Assembly (NCBI RefSeq): GCF_007655005.1
Contig: NZ_SZVW01000038.1
Location: forward strand, 1 to 46,290
Length of the DNA: 46,290 nucleotides
Origin: Streptomyces tibetensis
GTDB lineage: Bacteria > Actinomycetota > Actinomycetes > Streptomycetales > Streptomycetaceae
Reading direction: 5' to 3'
Both the position numbers and the translations under genes were made by a program. Shown here piece after piece: positions 23,482 through 31,052 of this stretch (position 1 is its first letter; each line of letters starts with the position of its first letter). Under the pieces are notes generated by a model that had not been told where the DNA came from, ran no database searches, and saw only the letters and a program-made list of their open reading frames with translations.

Positions 23482-24843
23482 TCATGACCGGGCGAGACGC
23501 GCAACCCGGTCATGGAGGCGCTGCACATGGTCCTCGGACTCCGGCTTCATCAGGACGCTGCGCAGGATGCGGGCGCCGTCGGCGTCGGCGGTGACCTGCG
23601 GGTGGCGTGCCGTGAAGGCGTCCCGGTCGGCCTTGAGGGTGCTCAGGAACACGGGATCGGGTCCGGTCATGCCCTCGGCCAGGACACGCGCCGACGCCGC
23701 GTCGACCGCGCTGAGGGCGGCGGGATCCACCGCGGGAAAGTAGCCGACGATGTCCAACTCGGGCTGCTGGTACAGCTCCAGCTCGTCCGAGGCGGTGATC
23801 AGGTCGGCCCAGCGCAGGGCGGCCCGCCGGCCGGCCCCGAGGACGCGGCCCAGTCCGTCGGGCGTGGGCGGGAGCACCTGGAAGGTGAGCCACAGGGCCG
23901 CGGCCGAGGCGCCGGCACGGGAGCACTCCAGGCTGATCTCGCCGAGGTGCAGCTCGTTGGAGGTGAAGTAGGTGTACGGCGAGTCGTGCAGGTAGAAGCG
24001 GCCCACCTCGGGGTCGCGGAAGAGGACGGCGCCGCAGCCGTAGGGCTGGAGGCCGTGCTTGTGCGGATCGACGACGATCGAGTCACACCGGGCGATCGCG
24101 TGCCACGGCTGCGGCGGGAGCCCCTCCGGGCCGTCGACGCCGGCGAGCAGGGTGAAGAAGCCGCCGTACGCCGCGTCGACGTGGAGCCGGACGCCGTAGC
24201 GCTCCTTGAGAGCGAGGGCGTCGTGGACCGGGTCGACCGCTCCGAGGCCGGTGGTGCCGACGGTGAGCACGACGGTGCCGACCTCTCCCGTCCGCAGGAT
24301 GTCCTCGAGCGCGTCGAGGCTGATGCGGCCGCGGTCGTCGGCCGGGATCGGGTACCCCTTCATGCCGAGGACGTGGCACATGCGGCCGTGGGTGTAGTGG
24401 GCGTCGGCGCTGTAGGCGATCCCTCGGCCGGGGTGGAGCTCGCGGGCGACGAAGAGGGCCTCGAGGTTGGCGATCGTACCGCTGGTGGTGAGGTGGCCGA
24501 GGTGGGTGTCGAAGCCGAACATCGTGGCCAGTTGCGCGACGGCCTCGCGTTCCATGCGGGCGGTGGCGGGGCCGCCGTCCAGGGCGTGGTTGTTGGGGTT
24601 GATCAGCATCGTGGTGAGGTGACCGACGATGGCCGCCGGGTGCGGGGGCTTGAGCATCTGGCCCGCGTAGCGCGGGTGGAAGAAGGGATAGTTCTCCTTC
24701 AGCCTCCCGGTCAGCTCCTCGAAGGAGGCGGCGAAACGATCGTCGTCGACGAGGAGGGACGGGTGCTGCTCATAGGGGCCGAAGGTGTCGGCCCACTGCT
24801 GTATCGCGTCGTTGGCCCGGCCGAGCCAGTGCTGAAGGTCCAC
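23482..24843 (-). CDS. PLP-dependent group II amino-acid decarboxylase
   Basis: A 453-residue member of the group II decarboxylases (glutamate/tyrosine/aromatic amino acid). The PLP lysine is Lys262 in VVDPHKHGLQPYG, the pyridine-N aspartate is Asp223 in HVDAAYGGFF, and substrate-site segments include NPNNHALDGGPATARMERE (81-100), HLTTSGTIANLEAL and YSADAHYTHGRM. It should make an amine from an amino acid in the cytosol; the HYTH and NNH segments are as in tyrosine-type enzymes, but the substrate is uncertain. GTG at 24843 follows GAGAGGGAAG. It is divergent from a MarR gene with a likely shared operator. Confidence 0.88.
   Translation of the reverse strand: MDLQHWLGRANDAIQQWADTFGPYEQHPSLLVDDDRFAASFEELTGRLKENYPFFHPRYAGQMLKPPHPAAIVGHLTTMLINPNNHALDGGPATARMEREAVAQLATMFGFDTHLGHLTTSGTIANLEALFVARELHPGRGIAYSADAHYTHGRMCHVLGMKGYPIPADDRGRISLDALEDILRTGEVGTVVLTVGTTGLGAVDPVHDALALKERYGVRLHVDAAYGGFFTLLAGVDGPEGLPPQPWHAIARCDSIVVDPHKHGLQPYGCGAVLFRDPEVGRFYLHDSPYTYFTSNELHLGEISLECSRAGASAAALWLTFQVLPPTPDGLGRVLGAGRRAALRWADLITASDELELYQQPELDIVGYFPAVDPAALSAVDAASARVLAEGMTGPDPVFLSTLKADRDAFTARHPQVTADADGARILRSVLMKPESEDHVQRLHDRVARLARS
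23483..23514. terminator. Hairpin at the convergent 3' ends
   Basis: CATGACCGGG (23483-23492) pairs perfectly with CCCGGTCATG (23505-23514): a 10-bp stem with a 12-nt loop inside the last codons of the decarboxylase gene, just beyond the stop of the GH63-like gene. Confidence 0.5.
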
Positions 24844-24901
24844 TGACTTCCCTCTCTGTCGACGTGCTGGGTGGTGGGCCCCACCCTAAGAGTTCGTTGA
24901 C

Positions 24902-24931
24902 TGCTCAGCAATTGATTGCTCAGTAATTGAG
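24902..24931. promoter_or_regulatory. Tandem 15-bp repeat and palindrome, candidate MarR operator
   Basis: TGCTCAGCAATTGAT (24902-24916) is followed at once by TGCTCAGTAATTGAG (24917-24931), a tandem direct repeat with two differences. It contains the inverted repeat AGCAAT-TG-ATTGCT (24907-24920). It is AT-rich compared with its surroundings and lies between the divergent decarboxylase and MarR genes, 36-65 bp from the MarR start. Confidence 0.6.
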
Positions 24932-24966
24932 ATGGCAGTAGGTGAAGAAGCACTAAAGTCGGCCGG

Positions 24967-25449
24967 GTGGACACCGCGAAACGAGAGAACGACGAAGCCG
25001 CACGAGCCGCCGACAGCCCGCTCGTGCACGACTTCGGCCTGCTGATCAAGGCCGCCACCCGACTGGAACAGCGGATCGACACGGCTCTGCGCAAGGAGTG
25101 CGAGATCAGCCACACGATGTTCGAGGTCCTCATCCGGCTCTGCCGGCATCCGGACGAGGAGATCTCGCAGCGCAGGCTCGCCGATGACCTCACACTCACC
25201 AGCAGCGGCATCACCCGCCTGATCGACCGCATGGAGGGAACCGGCCTGGTGCGGCGCGTGCCGGCTCCCGGAGACCGCAGAAGCGTCCTGGTCGAGCCGA
25301 CCGGGCAGGGTCGTACGGTGTTCCTCCGGGCGGCCGCGATCCACGCGTCGGTCGTCGAGCGGTACTTCGTGGCCCCGGTGACCCCCGCCGACTACGGGAG
25401 GCTGACCCGCTCGCTCGGCGAGATCGAGAAGGCGCTGCGCGACGCCTGA
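24967..25449 (+). CDS. MarR-family transcriptional regulator
   Basis: A 160-residue MarR protein. The winged helix includes SQRRLADDLTLTSSGITRLIDRMEGTGLVRRVPAPGDRRSVLV (about residues 67-109), with the family DxRs wing. Flanking helices provide dimerisation. GTG at 24967 is the chosen start; no good ribosome site precedes it, so a leaderless message is possible. It is divergent from the PLP decarboxylase and probably controls it through the repeats at 24902-24931. The ligand is likely a small aromatic acid or amine, by family habit only. Confidence 0.9.
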   Translation: MDTAKRENDEAARAADSPLVHDFGLLIKAATRLEQRIDTALRKECEISHTMFEVLIRLCRHPDEEISQRRLADDLTLTSSGITRLIDRMEGTGLVRRVPAPGDRRSVLVEPTGQGRTVFLRAAAIHASVVERYFVAPVTPADYGRLTRSLGEIEKALRDA

Positions 25450-25552
25450 CCGTCCGGGTGTCACGGTTGCACGATTACGCAATCGATGAACTTTCGTGAT
25501 GTGATCGGAGGAGGGATCCACCAACACGCGACGAAGTAAGAGGTGTTCTGGT

Positions 25553-26728
25553 CTGTTCGGGCTTCAACCGCAAGGAAACGCCGGCCCGCGCACGCTGCCC
25601 CCGCGCGGCGACCGAGAGACACGGCACTCCCCACCCGAAGTCCCCCGTGCCGCGAGCGGCCGGGCGACCGGCGACCGGCCGGCGGCCCCCGCGGCCAAGC
25701 CCAGAGACTCGTTCTTCGACAACGCCAAGTACCTGGCCATCGTCCTGGTGGCCATCGGACACGCCTGGGAGCCGCTGCGCGACGGCAGCCGCGCCGTCAC
25801 CGCGCTCTACACCCTCGTCTACGCCCTCCACATGCCGGCGTTCATCGTCATCTCCGGCTACTTCTCACGCCGCTTCGACGCCGGCCCGGAGCGGATCAAA
25901 CGCCTGGTCACCACCGTGGTCGTGCCGTACGTCGTCTTCGAGGTGGCGTACACCTACTACACCCGCTGGACGAGCGGCGATCCCGACCGCGCCATCAGCC
26001 TGCTGAGCCCCCTGTACCTGACGTGGTTCCTGGCCGCCCTGTTCATCTGGCGACTGACCACCCCGGTCTGGAAGCTCCTGCGGTGGCCGCTGCCGGTCGC
26101 CCTCGTCATCGCGGCCCTGGCGACCCTCTCGCCGTCCATCGGCGACGACCTCGATCTCCAGCGCGTCCTGCAGTTCCTGCCCTACTTCGTGCTCGGTCTG
26201 CTGCTGAAGCCGGAGCACTTCCGGCTGGTGCGCCGGCGGGAGATGCGCCTGCTGTCCCTGCCCGTCGTCGCCGGCGCCCTCGCCGGGGCGTACTGGATCA
26301 CGCCCCGGTGGGATTACGCCTGGCTCTTCCACCGCTCCAGCGCCGAGGAACTGGGCGCCCCCGGCTGGTACGGGCCCGTGATGACCCTGGCCCTCTTCGG
26401 CTGCTCCCTGCTCCTCGTCGCCTGCTTCCTCGCCTGGGTCCCGGGACGGCGCACATGGTTCACCGCCCTCGGCGCGGGCACGCTGTACGGCTACCTGCTG
26501 CACGGCTTCGCCGTCCAGGGGGCCAAACACTTCGGCTGGTTCGGCCCCGACTGGATCCATCGTCCCGTCGGCGAGATCACGGTCACCCTCGTGGCAGCCT
26601 GCGTCATGACCGCCCTGTGCACCCCGCCCGTGCGGCGGCTGTTCCGCTGCGTACTGGAGCCCCGCCTGGAGTGGGCGTTCCGGCGGGACGCAGCCGAGGC
26701 GCCGCGCGCCGCACCCACCGGAGCGTGA
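25553..26728 (+). CDS. Membrane acyltransferase (acyltransferase 3 family), start uncertain
   Basis: The conserved part begins near 25706 (DSFFDNAKYLAIVLVAIGHAWEPLR). About ten hydrophobic segments follow, including HMPAFIVISGYFSRRF and GTLYGYLLHGF, typical of acyltransferase 3 / fucose 4-O-acetylase-like proteins that acylate cell-surface sugars. The open frame runs from the TGA at 25502-25504 but has no ATG or GTG until 25748, which is inside the first membrane helix. CTG at 25553 has AAGAGG 9 bp upstream and is my provisional start. A strong GGAGGAGGG at 25507-25515 precedes no start codon. A 5' frameshift or a destroyed ATG is equally possible. The stop is convergent with the response-regulator gene. 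Confidence 0.75.
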   Translation: MFGLQPQGNAGPRTLPPRGDRETRHSPPEVPRAASGRATGDRPAAPAAKPRDSFFDNAKYLAIVLVAIGHAWEPLRDGSRAVTALYTLVYALHMPAFIVISGYFSRRFDAGPERIKRLVTTVVVPYVVFEVAYTYYTRWTSGDPDRAISLLSPLYLTWFLAALFIWRLTTPVWKLLRWPLPVALVIAALATLSPSIGDDLDLQRVLQFLPYFVLGLLLKPEHFRLVRRREMRLLSLPVVAGALAGAYWITPRWDYAWLFHRSSAEELGAPGWYGPVMTLALFGCSLLLVACFLAWVPGRRTWFTALGAGTLYGYLLHGFAVQGAKHFGWFGPDWIHRPVGEITVTLVAACVMTALCTPPVRRLFRCVLEPRLEWAFRRDAAEAPRAAPTGA

Positions 26729-26751
26729 CGCGAGGCCGGTGCCGGTGACGG

Positions 26752-27429
26752 TCAGGTCCGAGTCTCCCCGGCGCGGACCAGCCCGCTCTCGTAGGCCATG
26801 ACCACGAGTTGGGCTCTGTCCCGGGCGCCGAGCTTGGCCATGGCCCGGTTGGCGTGGGTCTTGACGGTCACCGGGGTGACGAAGAGCCGCTCGGCGATCT
26901 CGTCGTTGGACAGGCCCGTGGCCACCAGCTGCATGACCTGGCGCTCCCGGGGCGTCAGCGTGGCCAGCCGTTCGGGATCGGCGAGGCCGCCGGGGGAGGG
27001 CTGCGAGAGGAACCGGGCGATCAGGCCCTTGGTCGCGGCCGGTGAGAGCAGCGCCTCACCGGCCGCGACCAGCCGGATCGCCTGGAGGAGTTCGGCCGGT
27101 TCGACCCCCTTGCCGAGGAAGCCGCTCGCACCGGCCCGCAGTGCCTCGACGACGAACTCGTCCACCTCGAACGTGGTGAGCACCAGCACCTTCACCCCGG
27201 CCAGATCCTCGTCCCGGCCGATGAGCCGGGTGGCCTCGATGCCGTCGACCTCGGGCATCCGGATGTCCATCACCACCACATCGGCCCGCGCGGACCGGGC
27301 CAGCCGCACCGCCTCCCCACCGTTCGACGCCTCGGCGACCACCTCCATGTCCGGCTGCGCCTCGATGAGCAGCCGGAAGGTGCCCCGCAGCAGGGCCTGG
27401 TCGTCGGCGAGCAGGACGCGGATCGTCAT
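26752..27429 (-). CDS. Two-component response regulator, NarL/FixJ family
   Basis: A 225-residue regulator. The receiver domain carries the phospho-acceptor Asp55 (VVMDIRMPEVDG) with the acidic pair at residues 9-10. The C-terminal LuxR-type helix-turn-helix reads LTPRERQVMQLVATGLSNDEIAERL and VTVKTHANRAMAKL. The ATG at 27429 is 23 bp downstream of the histidine kinase stop, so the two form a kinase-regulator operon. Target genes are unknown; the neighbouring MMPL exporter is a candidate. Confidence 0.94.
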   Translation of the reverse strand: MTIRVLLADDQALLRGTFRLLIEAQPDMEVVAEASNGGEAVRLARSARADVVVMDIRMPEVDGIEATRLIGRDEDLAGVKVLVLTTFEVDEFVVEALRAGASGFLGKGVEPAELLQAIRLVAAGEALLSPAATKGLIARFLSQPSPGGLADPERLATLTPRERQVMQLVATGLSNDEIAERLFVTPVTVKTHANRAMAKLGARDRAQLVVMAYESGLVRAGETRT

Positions 27430-27452
27430 GGGTGACTCGTACCTCGTGAGGG

Positions 27453-28640
27453 TCAGACGGATGTGGGGGCGAGAGCGAGGGGGAGTTCGGCGACGACCCG
27501 GAAGCCACCGTCCGGCAACGGACCCGCGGTGACCGTGCCGCCGATGGCGGTCGCGCGCTCGTGCATGCCGATCAGGCCGTGACCGGAGCCGGGGCCCTGG
27601 ACGGCGCCGGGCCTGCCGTCGTCCGTCACCATGACCCGCAACCGGTCCGGTCCGTAGTCCAGCTCCACCTCCGCCCGCGTCGCCGACGCGTGCTTGTGGG
27701 TGTTGGTGAGCGCTTCCTGGACGATGCGGTAAGCGGTCAGTTCCGTGGCGGGCGCCACGGGCCGGGATGTGCCGGTGCACCTCACCTCCACGGACAGTCC
27801 GCCCGTCCGCACACCACCGACCAGGGCGTCCAGATCGTTTAGTCCCGGGATCGGCGCGCGGGAGTCGGGCCCGTCGTCGGGCTGGCGCAACAGGCCCACG
27901 GTGGCGCGCAGTTCGTCGAGCGCGGCCCGGCTGTTGTCCTTGATGTGGGCCAGCGCCTCGTACGCGCGGTCGGGATCGTGGCGCATGAGATGGTGCGCCA
28001 CGCCGGCCTGCGCGTTCACCAGGGTGATGTGGTGGGCCACGACGTCGTGCAGTTCCCGGGCGATACGGACCCGCTCCTCGGTGACCCGCCGCCGCGCCTC
28101 CTGCTCACGGCTGCGCTCGGCCCGTTCGGCTCGCGCCTCGACCTCGGCGAGGTGCCGACGGCGGGTGCGGACGGCGTCGCCCAGCGCGGTGGCCGCGATC
28201 GCGAAGTCGAAGTGGAGCAGACTGGCGCCCGCGAGGGGCGGCTCGGACTCGGCGACCGCATAGACGGCCGTGATCAGGACCGACGCGATGAGGCCGGTGA
28301 TCCAGGCGGTGCGCCGGCTGCTCCGGGTGGCGAGGGTGTAGAGCGCGACCAGGCTCGCCGCCGGAGTCATGGAGAAGTCCGGCGCCACGCACAGGTGGGC
28401 CAGATCGACGGCCAGCGAGGCGATCACGACCGGTAGCGGCCACCGGCTGCGGAAGACGAGCGGCGCACAGGCCAGTGCCATCCAGGCCGTCCCGGCCGGC
28501 CGGGGTGCGTGCCAGCCGACACCGCCCTCGCCCGCGGCGGTCGCCGCCGTGCCCACCAGAACCAGCACCACGGCCGGAAGCGCGTCCCGGATCCGTTCAT
28601 GACGGACCGGCAACCGCTGACTCACTACTGCCACCTGCAC
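27453..28640 (-). CDS. Sensor histidine kinase, NarL-type (HisKA_3)
   Basis: A 395-residue membrane kinase. About four to five hydrophobic segments span residues 20-155, followed by a charged coiled region and the HisKA_3 box ARELHDVVAHHITLV with phospho-acceptor His198. The HATPase domain contains IVQEALTNTHKHA (N box) and GSGHGLIGMHERA (G box). It is translated just before the response regulator. GTG at 28640 is the start used; nearby GTGs at codons 3 and 6 are possible. The signal sensed is unknown. Confidence 0.92.
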   Translation of the reverse strand: MQVAVVSQRLPVRHERIRDALPAVVLVLVGTAATAAGEGGVGWHAPRPAGTAWMALACAPLVFRSRWPLPVVIASLAVDLAHLCVAPDFSMTPAASLVALYTLATRSSRRTAWITGLIASVLITAVYAVAESEPPLAGASLLHFDFAIAATALGDAVRTRRRHLAEVEARAERAERSREQEARRRVTEERVRIARELHDVVAHHITLVNAQAGVAHHLMRHDPDRAYEALAHIKDNSRAALDELRATVGLLRQPDDGPDSRAPIPGLNDLDALVGGVRTGGLSVEVRCTGTSRPVAPATELTAYRIVQEALTNTHKHASATRAEVELDYGPDRLRVMVTDDGRPGAVQGPGSGHGLIGMHERATAIGGTVTAGPLPDGGFRVVAELPLALAPTSV

Positions 28641-28656
28641 TCCCTCACTCTACGCA

Positions 28657-28698
28657 GCGCCGACCGGGCGGCGGCCCAGCCCGCCGCCCGGTCGGCGC
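28657..28698 (-). terminator. Strong terminator after the MMPL gene
   Basis: An 18-bp perfect stem (28657-28674 with 28681-28698, arms GCGCCGACCGGGCGGCGG and its complement) with a 6-nt loop, 16 bp beyond the stop of the MMPL gene. It separates that gene from the kinase operon on the same strand. Confidence 0.8.
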
Positions 28699-28714
28699 CG
28701 TACGCCGATGCTCT

Positions 28715-30910
28715 TCAGCCGCCGTGGAAGCCGGCCGTCTCCGGCTCACGGACCGCCCGGGCCGGTCGAGCCGGCTCCTGTGCGGGGCCCTCGACCGAGA
28801 CGCGGGGCAGTGCCCGGTCCAGCCGGCGGGGCAGCCACCAGTTGGCCCGTCCGCACAGGTGCATGAGCGCCGGCACGACGACCATGCGGATCAGCAGGGC
28901 GTCCAGTGCCACGGCCACCGCCAGGCTGACGCCGAACTCGGAGATGACCCGCATGCCGCCGAACACGAACGAGCCGAAGACACAGACCATGATGGCGGCG
29001 GCGACGGCGATCACCTTGCCGGTCTCCGCCTGCCCGACCCGGACGGCGCGGTGGCTGTCACCGGTGTGCGCCCATTCCTCGCGCATCCGGCTGACCAGGA
29101 AGACCTGGTAGTCCATGGACAGGCCGAACATGATGCCGACGACCAGGATCGGTACGAACGACTCGATCGGCCCCGCGGCACCGAGCCCGAGGAGCCCGGC
29201 GCCGAAGCCGTACTGGAAGACCACCACGATCGCGCCGAAGGCCACCCCGATGCTGAGGATGTTCAGCAGCGCGCCGACCGCCGGAATGAGCAGGCTGCGG
29301 AAGGCGACCGTCAGCAGCAGGAAACCGAGCACGGCGATCACCAGCACGAACACCGGCAGCTTGCCCATCAGCACCGACGCGAAGTCGTCGTTGCTCGCGG
29401 TGACTCCCCCCACATAGACCCTCATGGACGTCCCCCGCTCCGCCTCCGGGATGACGTCGTCACGCAGGTGGTGGATCAGGTCGGAGGTGGCCTCCGACTG
29501 CGGCGAGGTCGTCGGGACGACGGAGACCACCCCGACGGTCTGCCCCTCCTTCATGGGCGCCGCGCCGACACCGGCGACACCGTCGACCCGCTCCAGAGCG
29601 GTGACCAACTCCGCCTGGGCCGCCTTGTCGGCGGCGGTGGGGGCCTGGATCGCGAGGAGGAGCGGACCGTTGAAGCCCGGGCCGAAACCGTCCGCGATCA
29701 TGTCGTACGCCTGACGGTTCGTCGAGGACGCGGGCAGGTTGCCGTCGTCGGACGCGCCCAGCCGCAGGGACAGCGTCGGCAACGCGAGGGCCGCGAGCAC
29801 CACGAGCCCGACCAGGCCCAGTACCTTGGGCCGTGCCTGGACGCGCTCGGCCCAGCGGCCCCACAGCCCAGTGCCGCCCGCCGGGACTCCTCCGTGTCCG
29901 GCGCGGACGCGACGCCCGGCGCGGCCCAGGATCCTCGTGCCGATCAGGCTAAGCAGCGCCGGCAGCAGGGTGATGGCGGCCAGTACGGTCAGCACGACGG
30001 TGATGGCCGCGCCGATCGCCATACCGTTGATGATGCCGACGTTCAGGGTGAGCATGCCCAGCAGCGCGACGACGACGGTCAGACCGGCGAACACCACGGC
30101 CCGGCCGGAGGTGTTGAGGGACTTGGCGACCGACTCGGCCACGCTCATGCCCGCCGTCAGGTTGCCGCGGTGCCGGTTGACGATGAACAGGGCGTAGTCG
30201 ATGCCCACGCCCAGGCCGATCAGCGAACCCAGCGTCAGCGTGGTGTCGGAGAGCGTGATGACGTGGCTGAGCAGCATCACCGTGACCGCGGAGGTGCCGA
30301 CGCCGGCGACGGCCGTGATGATGGGCAGGGCCGCCACCCAGACCGCCCGGAAGACGAACAGCAGCACGATGAAGGCGAGCACGATGCCCATGGCGTCGGC
30401 GACCGCGTTCGGCTCCGGGTTGACGGTGAACGCCTGCCCGTTGAGAGCGATGTGCAGACTCCCCGACTCCGGGGCCGTCGCGAGGTTCTTCACATGGTCG
30501 ATCCGGGCGTCGTCCACGCCGTCGTCGAACGCGACCGTCGCGTACGCCGTCCTGCCGTCCTCGCTGAGCTGGGCCCGGCCGGCGGGCGTGTAGGGGTCGG
30601 TCACCGAGGCGACGCCCGGGGCGTCGGCGATGCGCTTCAGGGCTCCGCTCATGGACCGCTCGGCCGCGCCGTCGGTGACCTTGCCGTCACTCACCTGCCA
30701 GACGACCCTGCCGCTCTTGCCCGCCGCGCTGCTCGCGCCCTTCTGGAGCAGAGCCGTCGCCCTGGCCGAGTCGGTGTCCTGCGACAGCGGACTGTTGCCG
30801 AAGCTGCTGCCGGCCGCGCCGACCGCCCCACCGAGGGCGATCAGCAGGCCCACCCAGGCCAGGACGACGGCGAGCCGGTGCCGGTGGCACCAGCGGGCGA
30901 GAGGGGACAT
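28715..30910 (-). CDS. MMPL/RND-family membrane exporter
   Basis: A 731-residue transporter with the MMPL double-repeat layout: one N-terminal helix, a large outer domain, a helix bundle, a second outer domain and a second bundle. The diagnostic GSLIGLGVGIDYALFIVNRHR is in the first bundle, and GIMFGLSMDYQVFLVSRMREE in the second; the Asp-Tyr pairs are part of the proton relay. These proteins export lipids or drugs by proton motive force. The start at 30910 (MSPLARWCHRHR) has GGAAAGG upstream. No TetR gene is adjacent. The substrate is unknown. Confidence 0.93.
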   Translation of the reverse strand: MSPLARWCHRHRLAVVLAWVGLLIALGGAVGAAGSSFGNSPLSQDTDSARATALLQKGASSAAGKSGRVVWQVSDGKVTDGAAERSMSGALKRIADAPGVASVTDPYTPAGRAQLSEDGRTAYATVAFDDGVDDARIDHVKNLATAPESGSLHIALNGQAFTVNPEPNAVADAMGIVLAFIVLLFVFRAVWVAALPIITAVAGVGTSAVTVMLLSHVITLSDTTLTLGSLIGLGVGIDYALFIVNRHRGNLTAGMSVAESVAKSLNTSGRAVVFAGLTVVVALLGMLTLNVGIINGMAIGAAITVVLTVLAAITLLPALLSLIGTRILGRAGRRVRAGHGGVPAGGTGLWGRWAERVQARPKVLGLVGLVVLAALALPTLSLRLGASDDGNLPASSTNRQAYDMIADGFGPGFNGPLLLAIQAPTAADKAAQAELVTALERVDGVAGVGAAPMKEGQTVGVVSVVPTTSPQSEATSDLIHHLRDDVIPEAERGTSMRVYVGGVTASNDDFASVLMGKLPVFVLVIAVLGFLLLTVAFRSLLIPAVGALLNILSIGVAFGAIVVVFQYGFGAGLLGLGAAGPIESFVPILVVGIMFGLSMDYQVFLVSRMREEWAHTGDSHRAVRVGQAETGKVIAVAAAIMVCVFGSFVFGGMRVISEFGVSLAVAVALDALLIRMVVVPALMHLCGRANWWLPRRLDRALPRVSVEGPAQEPARPARAVREPETAGFHGG

Positions 30911-31003
30911 CGACGAGCCTTTCCAGAGGAACACGGGCCGGAATCCCGGCACACCGCCACGCTCGCAGTCCGCCGGCCTCTCGTCGTTGCCCGATCGCAG
31001 ACA

Positions 31004-31035
31004 CTTGCCCCTACTGCGATCGCAGTAGGGGCAAG
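31004..31035. terminator. Perfect 32-bp palindrome downstream of the lyase gene
   Basis: Arm CTTGCCCCTACTGC, centre GATC, then the exact complement arm: a 14-bp stem with a 4-nt loop, or a fully symmetric 32-bp DNA palindrome. It lies 18 bp beyond the lyase stop, so a terminator is the simplest reading. It is also 94 bp upstream of the MMPL start, so an operator role is possible. Confidence 0.65.
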
Positions 31036-31052
31036 AGCTCGATCAGGGCGGG

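Noticed and set aside
20838..23528. An 896-codon open frame on the minus strand across the ABC/GH63 genes
   Set aside because: It is the antisense shadow of well-recognised plus-strand genes. Composition is Gly/Val/Arg-rich with no family motif, as expected in very GC-rich DNA.
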